Source: Actinomycetes bacterium (GTDB lineage: Bacteria > Actinomycetota > Actinomycetes > Actinomycetales > Microbacteriaceae). From it: a stretch of DNA of 5,140 bases. The position numbers and the translations under genes are program-made. This document shows positions 1 through 5,140 of the stretch, piece after piece. Below the pieces are notes generated by a model. It ran no database searches. It was not told where the DNA came from and saw only the letters and a list, made by a program, of their open reading frames with translations. Every line of letters begins with the position of its first letter. Position 1 is the stretch's first letter. The stretch is from assembly GCA_023432305.1 (NCBI GenBank), contig JAEYUT010000130.1:1-5140 (forward strand). The letters are read 5' to 3'.

Positions 1-202
1 CGCGTGGAGCGCGGCGCGGCTCTACATGCTCGCCTGTGAGGGGCAGCAGCCGGGCGTGCAGGACATCCCGCAGGCACCCAGCGGGGGGCGGCTCGTGTTC
101 CGGGTCAACCGCGACATCGTCGTTCTCAACGACACCGCGAACGGCAACGCCTGGGTGATGGCCGAGGAGATGCGTCTCGTCGACAACTGGGACGACGTGA
201 CG
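1..202 (+). other. C-terminal end of the N-terminal globular (propeller-like) module
   Basis: Residues up to about 59 precede the acidic linker and differ from the repeats that follow. The stretch GGRLVFRVNRDIVVLND (residues 20-36), then NGNAWVM and VDNWDDV, reads as short beta-strands. From memory of the actinobacterial Ig-like surface protein family, this is the conserved last strand region of an N-terminal module that starts just after a membrane segment. The residue C4 in LAC is not a convincing lipobox. The propeller assignment is inference and needs the missing upstream sequence. Confidence 0.5.
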
Positions 203-3200
203 CCTCCCGAGGAGGAGGAGTCGGAGGAGATCGGCGACGAGGTCTCGGCGCTGCAGTCCTTCGAGGACACGCTCGCAGAGCGCACCGACGTCAACCGCGA
301 CCCTACGGCGATCGCGGACGACGTCGGCATCCGCCCTGGTCGCACCACGATCCTCTCGGTGCTCGACAACGACTCCGACCCCGACGGCGATGTGCTCGTG
401 ATCTCCGAGCATGGGCGGATCGCCGAGGGCACCGGCCGACTCGACCTCATCGATGGCGCCCGTGCCCTGCAGTTCACGCCTGCCTCCGGTTTCGTGGGCA
501 ACATCCGCTTCTCGTACACGGTCGACGACGGGCGGGGCGGCTCCGCGACGGCCGATGTGCTCGCCCGTGTCGTGCCTGAGGGTGTCAACGAGCTGCCCGT
601 CGAGGTGCGCCGCTCGGCCGTCTCGGTCGAGGCGAACCAGACGGTCGAGTACAACGTGCTCGCCAACTGGCGCGATCCCGACGGCGATGACATGTACCTG
701 CTGGGTGCTGCGCCGACGTCCGGCGACCTCGTGCGCTTCACGCCGGATGGGATCATCACCTTCACCCACCAGACGTCGGAGCTGGGGGAGAAGGAGGTGC
801 AGTTCCAGGTCGCCGATGGCAGCGGCCAGGTGTCCACCGGAACCCTCGTCGTGAAGGTCGAGCCCGCGGGCTCGCTGAAACCCGTCGGCACGCCCGACTT
901 CGCCACCGCATTCACAGGCGAGCAGCTCATCCTCTCCCCGCTCGTCAACGACATCTCGCCCTCGGGAGCCCCGCTCGCGATCACCGGCATCCAGGAACCG
1001 GGATCGGAGGCGAGCGCCAGTCTCGACACCGACAAGAACGAGGTGCGCTTCTCCGCATCAGTGCCGGGCGTCTACTACTTCGAGTACACGCTCGCGGCCG
1101 GCTCCCTCTCGAGCGTGGGCATCATCCGCATCGATGTGCTGCCCGTGCCCGATGATCGCACCCTGCCGCCCATCGCGGTCAAGGACACCGCCTATCTGCG
1201 CGGTGATGAGCCGACGACGATCTCGGTGCTCACGAACGACGTGAGCCCGACGGGCCAGATCCTCGCGGTGCAGTCGGTCGACGTCCCCGCGGATGTCGTC
1301 GCGAAGGGCGTCGTCGTAGAACTGCTCGAATCGACGCTCATCCGCGTGACCTCGCCGCAGGCGCTCACCAGCCAGGTGAGCTTCACCTACACGATCTCGG
1401 ACGGCGCGGGCACGGCGACCGCGGGCGTCACGGTCGTGCCGGTGCCCGCCCTCACCAAGCACCAGCCGCCCGTCGCGCGCGATGACCAGGTGACGGTGCG
1501 CGCCGGCGACATCGTGACGGTCGATGCGCTCGCGAACGACCACCACCCCGACGACGCGCGCATGTTCCTGGCCGCTGAGCTCGTCACCGGGCCCGCGGCA
1601 GGCATCGCCTTCGTCGGCGGCGACCGCGTGCGCTTCCAGGCGCCCACCGAGCCGGGGGAGCATCGCGTCGACTACCGGGTGCTCGACGGCTTCGGCGAGT
1701 CGGCTGCGGCGAGCGTCATCTTCCGGGTGACACCGCTGGATGAGGCCTCGAACCGCGATCCCGCGCCCCTCCCGGTCGTCGCGCGCGTGCTGTCCGGGGG
1801 AAGCATCCGGATCGATCTGCCGCTGGACCGCATCGATCCCGACGGCGACTCGACGCAGCTGCTGCGCCTGCCGGTAGGGCCGTCACTCGGCACCGTCGAC
1901 GAGGTCGGCGCCGATTTCATCCGCTACACCGCGGCATCCGGCGTCTCGGGAACCGACACCTTCAGCTACCAGGTGTACGACACCTTCGGCGCGACCGGGG
2001 TCGCCGAGATCAAGGTCGCCGTCATCCCGCCGCCCGACGCGCTCAGCAACCCCAACGCGGTGCCCGACAGCGTCTCGGTGCGGCCGGGGCGCATCGCTCA
2101 GGTGGATCTGCGGGCCAACGACTCCGACCCGCAGGGTCTGCCCATCAAGGTCGAGCCCGAGCTGCTCGACGTGCCGGAGGGCATCGAGGCGGAGGTCGTG
2201 GGCGGCCAGTATCTGGTGCTCACGGCGCCCGACACCGAGCGCTCCTTCTCGCTGCGCTACACGCTCACGAACGACGCGGGCGGATCGGATGTCGCCTACG
2301 TTCTCGTGCAGGTGACGCCTGACGCCCCGCTGCTGCCGCCGTCGGCGGATGACATCCACGTGAGCCTCAAGGACATCGCGGGCAAGAGCGCGGTGACGGT
2401 CGACATCTTCGATGGGCACGCCTTCAACCCCTCGGGGCCCAACAGCGCACTCGAGATCGCCCTCGATGGCCCCAACGCAGACTCGGGCGAGGTGATCCTC
2501 GAACGCCACGGCAGCATCACGGTGCGCCCTGGTGCTCAGCGCCAGGCGATCGCCTACCGCGTGACGAGCGCGGATGACGGACTGAGCGCGACGGCCTTCA
2601 TTCTCGTTCCCGCCGCCGTCGATGAGTCCTTCGACGACCCGCCGTACATCGATCGCGACCTGCCCATCCAGTACGTGCCGATGAACGAGGAGCGCGAGTG
2701 GAAGCTCTCGGACATCGTGAAGGTGCCGTCGGGGCGGAGCGCCTGGATACCCGATGCCGGCTCGGTGACGAGCGTGCAGAGCGACGGATCGAGCAGCTAC
2801 GTCGACAGGGACACCATCCGGTTCCAGGGTGCCCTCGACTATCGGGGCCCCGCATCGATCTCGTTCACGGTGACGGATGGAGCATCGAAGGACGACCCGA
2901 AGGGGAACACGGTCCAGCTCACGCTGCCGATCATGGTGGGCGATCCGGAGTTCCGCGATACCCCGCCGACATTCACCGCGCCGAGCATCCAGGTCGAGGT
3001 GGGCGAGTCGACGACCTTCGACCTGCGGAGCGCCACCGGGCATCCGAACGCGCAGATCCTGCAGGAAGTGACCTACTCGGAGCTCACGGGGATGGGGCCG
3101 CGGCTCGACGCGTCGCTCTCCGGCTCCGTGCTCACCGTGTCGACGCCGCGCAACACCCCGAAGGGGTCGACCTTCCAGCTCGGGGTGCTGCTGCGGTGGG

Positions 3201-4696
3201 ACACGTTCAGTGTGCCGGGCACGATCGACGTCACCGTCGTGGGCTCGACGCGCGCCCCCGCGGTCGCCGTCGCCGATTCCTACGAGACACAGCGCGGCGA
3301 TGGCGCGGTGGTGGCGAATCCGCTCGTCAACGACTCCAACCCCTACGAGTCGACGGGGGAGCGGCTGCGGATCGTCGATGCGACGGTGCAGAACACGGGC
3401 GAGCCCGCCACGATCTCGCACACCGACGACACCGTCCGCATCCTGCCGAACTCGAGCCTCAAGTCGGGCACCATCGTCGTCGTCTACACGATCGAGGATG
3501 CGACCGAGGACCCCGATCGCCGCACGAGCGGCACCATCACCGTCGTCGTGAGCGATGTGCCCGATCAGGTGCAGCGTCCCACCGTGCCCACGCAGGGGGA
3601 TGAGGGTCAGGTCGCGATCGGCTTCGCCGCCCCGGCCAGCAACGGCAAGCCGATCACCGGGTACGAGGTGCGCACGAGCCCGTCGGTGCCGACCCCGACC
3701 ACCTGCCAGCCTCCCGGCTGCACGATCTCGGGGCTGTCCAATGGCACCGCGTACACATTCTCGGTGCGCGCTATCAACGAGCACGGGCCGGGCGAATGGT
3801 CGCCCGCGAGCAACCCCGTGATCCCCTACGGCACACCGGGCACCCCCACGGTGACGATCGGAGCGAGCGACCAGTGGGCGCCGAACGCGGTCATCAGCGC
3901 GAGCTGGGCGGGCGTGAACGCCAACGGCGGAACCGTCAGCTACCGCTGGCGTCTGAACGGTGGGGGCTGGAACGCCACGACCGGCACCAGCACGGGCAAC
4001 CAGACGGTCGGCGCAGGCACCCACACCTTCGAGGTGCAGGCCCACAACTCGGGCGGCAAGCAGGGGGCGATCGGCGCCGCGTCGCGATCGATCACTGCGC
4101 AGGCGGTCCCGCCGACTCCGGGCGGTTTCTCGGTGTCGGTCACGGACGGCCAAGCGCCAGGGCGCATCGTCTGGAGCTGGAGCGGCGTCTCGGCCAGCCC
4201 CGGGGGAACCGCCAACCTCAGCTACGAGGTGAACACGGGATCTGGGTGGTCGAGTGTCGGCACCGACACGAGCTATGTGCGCACCGGTCTCAGCGCGGGA
4301 ACCTACGAGCTGCAGGTGCGTGCAGTGAACAAGGCAGGTGCGAGCGCCGCCTCCGCTGTGCGCTCCGGGACGATCGCGAATCCGCCCGCGCCGCCGTCCA
4401 TCTCGATCGCCGGAACACGCCACCAGGCGGTCCAGGGCTGCCCGTCGGGCTGCTACCAGGCACTCGTGCGCTTCGATAACATCTCCAGCGGCTCGTACAC
4501 GATCTACATGGAGTGGACGAGCGGATGGACCGGCAACGGTCAGACCGAGAGCGTCAGCAGCGGCAGCACGGTGTGGACGCGAAGTGCCACGGGCACCCTC
4601 GCAGAGGGCGTCTCGATGCGCATCCGCGCTGTCGGTCCCTCCGGCACGCTCACGACGCCGTGGTACAGCCGCGCTGAGTGGAACGCCATGAAGTAG
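1..4696 (+). CDS. Giant multidomain extracellular protein with Ig/cadherin-like repeats and fibronectin type III modules (5'-partial)
   Basis: The reading frame is already open at base 2 (codons A-W-S-A-A-R-L-Y before the ATG at 26), so the gene enters from the left and the ATG at 26 is probably internal. No signal peptide or membrane segment is visible, as expected if the N-terminus is missing. It ends at TAG 4694-4696. Counting M1 at base 26, residues 1-59 look like the end of an N-terminal globular module, 60-91 are an acidic linker, 92-1177 are eleven Ig/cadherin-like repeats, 1180-1452 are three FN3-like modules, and 1453-1556 form a C-terminal beta-rich domain. There is no catalytic motif, LPXTG signal or C-terminal hydrophobic segment. 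By family analogy it is a rod-like cell-surface protein held by an N-terminal membrane segment, possibly acting in adhesion or envelope structure; that role is inferred. The architecture is confident, the exact function unknown. Confidence 0.93.
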   Translation, partial: AWSAARLYMLACEGQQPGVQDIPQAPSGGRLVFRVNRDIVVLNDTANGNAWVMAEEMRLVDNWDDVTPPEEEESEEIGDEVSALQSFEDTLAERTDVNRDPTAIADDVGIRPGRTTILSVLDNDSDPDGDVLVISEHGRIAEGTGRLDLIDGARALQFTPASGFVGNIRFSYTVDDGRGGSATADVLARVVPEGVNELPVEVRRSAVSVEANQTVEYNVLANWRDPDGDDMYLLGAAPTSGDLVRFTPDGIITFTHQTSELGEKEVQFQVADGSGQVSTGTLVVKVEPAGSLKPVGTPDFATAFTGEQLILSPLVNDISPSGAPLAITGIQEPGSEASASLDTDKNEVRFSASVPGVYYFEYTLAAGSLSSVGIIRIDVLPVPDDRTLPPIAVKDTAYLRGDEPTTISVLTNDVSPTGQILAVQSVDVPADVVAKGVVVELLESTLIRVTSPQALTSQVSFTYTISDGAGTATAGVTVVPVPALTKHQPPVARDDQVTVRAGDIVTVDALANDHHPDDARMFLAAELVTGPAAGIAFVGGDRVRFQAPTEPGEHRVDYRVLDGFGESAAASVIFRVTPLDEASNRDPAPLPVVARVLSGGSIRIDLPLDRIDPDGDSTQLLRLPVGPSLGTVDEVGADFIRYTAASGVSGTDTFSYQVYDTFGATGVAEIKVAVIPPPDALSNPNAVPDSVSVRPGRIAQVDLRANDSDPQGLPIKVEPELLDVPEGIEAEVVGGQYLVLTAPDTERSFSLRYTLTNDAGGSDVAYVLVQVTPDAPLLPPSADDIHVSLKDIAGKSAVTVDIFDGHAFNPSGPNSALEIALDGPNADSGEVILERHGSITVRPGAQRQAIAYRVTSADDGLSATAFILVPAAVDESFDDPPYIDRDLPIQYVPMNEEREWKLSDIVKVPSGRSAWIPDAGSVTSVQSDGSSSYVDRDTIRFQGALDYRGPASISFTVTDGASKDDPKGNTVQLTLPIMVGDPEFRDTPPTFTAPSIQVEVGESTTFDLRSATGHPNAQILQEVTYSELTGMGPRLDASLSGSVLTVSTPRNTPKGSTFQLGVLLRWDTFSVPGTIDVTVVGSTRAPAVAVADSYETQRGDGAVVANPLVNDSNPYESTGERLRIVDATVQNTGEPATISHTDDTVRILPNSSLKSGTIVVVYTIEDATEDPDRRTSGTITVVVSDVPDQVQRPTVPTQGDEGQVAIGFAAPASNGKPITGYEVRTSPSVPTPTTCQPPGCTISGLSNGTAYTFSVRAINEHGPGEWSPASNPVIPYGTPGTPTVTIGASDQWAPNAVISASWAGVNANGGTVSYRWRLNGGGWNATTGTSTGNQTVGAGTHTFEVQAHNSGGKQGAIGAASRSITAQAVPPTPGGFSVSVTDGQAPGRIVWSWSGVSASPGGTANLSYEVNTGSGWSSVGTDTSYVRTGLSAGTYELQVRAVNKAGASAASAVRSGTIANPPAPPSISIAGTRHQAVQGCPSGCYQALVRFDNISSGSYTIYMEWTSGWTGNGQTESVSSGSTVWTRSATGTLAEGVSMRIRAVGPSGTLTTPWYSRAEWNAMK
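203..298 (+). other. Acidic linker between N-terminal module and repeat array
   Basis: Residues 60-91 begin with PPEEEESEE and stay rich in Asp and Glu, with no hydrophobic strand pattern. This is probably a flexible, negatively charged spacer that separates the membrane-proximal module from the repeat rod. Confidence 0.6.
299..3556 (+). repeat. Array of eleven Ig/cadherin-like protein repeats
   Basis: The repeats start near residues 92, 187, 285, 380, 479, 577, 675, 770, 870, 979 and 1077, a period of 95-109 residues. A typical unit has an opening such as PPVARDDQVTVRAGD, a loop of the NDxDPxGD type, and a closing strand such as FSYTVDDGRGG followed by an alternating hydrophobic strand ending in VxVxP. 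Repeat 1 carries the fullest loop (NDSDPDGD, residues 115-122). Repeats 2, 6 and 7 keep part of it (DPDGDD, DPDGDS, NDSDPQG), and the rest have altered loops. Repeats 8-10 are the most divergent and their borders are approximate. The units are diverged at DNA level, so this is an old domain array and not a recent expansion. It resembles bacterial cadherin-like or Ig-like repeat families; which family model each unit fits cannot be told by eye. Confidence 0.8.
3563..4381 (+). repeat. Three fibronectin type III-like modules
   Basis: Module 1 (residues 1180-1268) shows the FN3 signature: ITGYEVRT, then GLSNGTAYTFSVRAINEHG and GEWSPAS. Module 2 (1270-1360) has WAGVNANGG, YRWRLNGGGW and GTHTFEVQAHNSGG. 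Module 3 (1361-1452) has WSWSGVSAS, LSYEVNTGSGW and GLSAGTYELQVRAVNKAG. Modules 2 and 3 share a Trp-rich core and a GW turn and look more alike than either is to module 1. Module 1 contains a CX4C pair (C1227, C1232), unlike the Cys-free repeats before it. FN3 modules in secreted bacterial proteins usually act as spacers or binding units. Confidence 0.85.
4382..4693 (+). other. C-terminal beta-rich domain with a CX3C pair
   Basis: Residues 1453-1556 follow a Pro-rich joint (NPPAPPSI). They hold C1472 and C1476 in GCPSGC, a strand-rich core (SYTIYMEWTSGW), a Ser/Gly-rich stretch and a closing strand (SMRIRAVGPSG). It may be a fourth, diverged FN3-like fold that caps the rod. The chain ends at EWNAMK with no sorting signal or hydrophobic tail, so this end should be free outside the cell. 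Confidence 0.55.
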
Positions 4697-4726
4697 ACAT
4701 CCCGGTACGGAGGGTTGCTCGCGCTC

Positions 4727-4735
4727 TGCTAGCGT
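4727..4735 (+). promoter_or_regulatory. Possible extended -10 promoter element for the downstream gene
   Basis: TGCTAGCGT fits an extended -10 (TGn then TAnnnT) and lies about 50 bases before the ATG at 4784. No good -35 stands 16-18 bases upstream. If used, the transcript would start near 4742 with a leader of about 40 nt, giving the second gene expression of its own in addition to any read-through. Confidence 0.35.
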
Positions 4736-4748
4736 GGCGGCGCCGCCA
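4735..4748. repeat. Perfect 14-bp GC palindrome in the intergenic gap
   Basis: TGGCGGCGCCGCCA is its own reverse complement. It touches the last base of the candidate -10 and covers the expected transcription start, a position where an operator would act. As RNA it has no loop, and no T-run follows, so it is a poor intrinsic terminator. GC-rich DNA makes chance palindromes of this kind fairly common. Confidence 0.4.
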
Positions 4749-4770
4749 TCTGCGGCCCAGCTCGGGTATC

Positions 4771-4776
4771 GGGGGA
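4771..4776 (+). promoter_or_regulatory. Ribosome binding site of the downstream gene
   Basis: GGGGGA ends 7 bases before ATG 4784, a normal Shine-Dalgarno spacing, and supports that start. The frame has an upstream stop (TAG 4730-4732) and no other ATG, GTG or TTG between it and 4784. Confidence 0.7.
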
Positions 4777-4783
4777 AAGCAGC

Positions 4784-5140
4784 ATGCGTCAACGGGGGGA
4801 ACGCTCGCGCGCGCGTGCCATCGCGTCTGCCGCCGTCATCGCTCTCGTCGCCGGTTCGACGCTCACGGTCGCGGCACTGCACCCGGGCTACCCGATCTCC
4901 GATGTCGACCTCACGGCGCGCGATGTCTGGGTGACGAACGGCGAACAGCTTCTGGGAGGCCGCCTCAACCGGCAGATCGACGAGCTCAACGGATCGGTCA
5001 TCGCCTCGTCACCGAACTTCGATGTCCTGCAGGACGGCGACACGCTGCTGCTCATCGATCCGGACGCGTCCACGATCTCGTCGGTCGACGCCGCGTCGAC
5101 CGTCGTCACGAGCAGTGTGACGGTCCCGGTGGGGTCGCAG
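4784..5140 (+). CDS. N-terminus of a second membrane-anchored or secreted surface protein, likely a paralog of the first (3'-partial)
   Basis: The frame is open from ATG 4784 through the right edge, giving 119 residues and no stop. An in-frame TAG at 4730-4732 and the site GGGGGA at 4771 fix the start. Residues 1-12 are basic (MRQRGERSRARA). Residues about 13-32 form a hydrophobic segment (IASAAVIALVAGSTLTVAAL) that is either a signal peptide or, more likely, an uncleaved signal anchor, since no clear AxA site follows. After it, ARDVWVTNGEQLLGGRLNRQ (residues 45-64), then FDVLQDGDTLLLIDP and SSVD, give short beta-strands of a propeller-like extracellular module. From memory, this matches the N-terminus of actinobacterial Ig-like repeat surface proteins, the same family as the gene upstream. 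The gap of 87 bp and shared strand suggest co-transcription, perhaps with an added promoter. What lies beyond the edge is unknown; repeats are expected but not seen. Confidence 0.88.
   Translation, partial: MRQRGERSRARAIASAAVIALVAGSTLTVAALHPGYPISDVDLTARDVWVTNGEQLLGGRLNRQIDELNGSVIASSPNFDVLQDGDTLLLIDPDASTISSVDAASTVVTSSVTVPVGSQ

Noticed and set aside
26..37. Start at ATG 26 with LAC as a lipoprotein motif.
   Set aside because: The frame is open to the window edge, the residue order does not fit a lipobox well, and no proper signal peptide of sufficient length precedes the Cys, as far as can be seen.
2698..3603. A 301-codon same-strand open frame inside the large gene.
   Set aside because: It overlaps clear Ig-like repeats in another frame and its product is Arg/His/Gly-rich low-complexity sequence, typical of a shadow frame.
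4715..4735. TTGCTC and TAGCGT as a -35/-10 pair.
   Set aside because: The spacer is only 9 bases, far below the 16-18 needed; only the extended -10 reading remains possible.
4742..4756. GCCGC-loop-GCGGC hairpin as a terminator of the first gene.
   Set aside because: The stem is only 5 bp, no T-run follows, and it lies in the likely leader of gene 2.
1883..4882. A 999-codon antisense open frame covering most of the large gene and the intergenic gap.
   Set aside because: Its translation is a compositionally skewed mix rich in Arg, Asp, His, Gly and Ala with no recognisable domain. It crosses the gene boundary and palindrome, and lies opposite a strand with clear repeat-domain coding. High G+C codon usage readily leaves antisense frames free of stops.
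4734..4934. A 66-codon open frame starting at GTG 4734.
   Set aside because: It overlaps the start of the second gene in a different frame, lacks a ribosome binding site and encodes an Arg/Ser/Pro-rich sequence with no domain.

Overview
The window looks like chromosomal DNA from a high-G+C actinobacterium, most plausibly Microbacteriaceae or a close relative. The reasons are very G+C-rich DNA, third codon positions dominated by G and C, and a secreted protein family (tandem Ig/cadherin-like repeats plus FN3 modules behind an N-terminal membrane segment) that I associate with that group. The genus cannot be fixed from the sequence alone.

Layout: almost the whole window (1-4696, + strand) is the 3' part of one very large gene. 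It encodes the last ~1564 residues of a repetitive extracellular protein. In order, it holds the tail of an N-terminal globular module, an acidic linker, eleven Ig/cadherin-like repeats of about 95-109 residues, three fibronectin type III-like modules, and a C-terminal beta-rich domain with no visible wall-sorting signal. Its true start lies upstream of the window. An 87-bp gap (4697-4783) follows, with a possible extended -10 promoter, a perfect 14-bp GC palindrome and a ribosome binding site. A second gene begins at 4784 and runs off the right edge in frame. Its first 119 residues show a basic N-terminus, one hydrophobic segment and the start of an extracellular module.

Relationship: the second gene seems to begin with the same kind of N-terminal module whose end is seen at the start of the first gene's visible part. 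The simplest reading is two tandem, co-directional genes for related membrane-anchored or secreted surface proteins. No enzyme, RNA gene, mobile element or CRISPR array was seen. The many other open frames, including a 999-codon antisense one, are explained as G+C-driven shadows.
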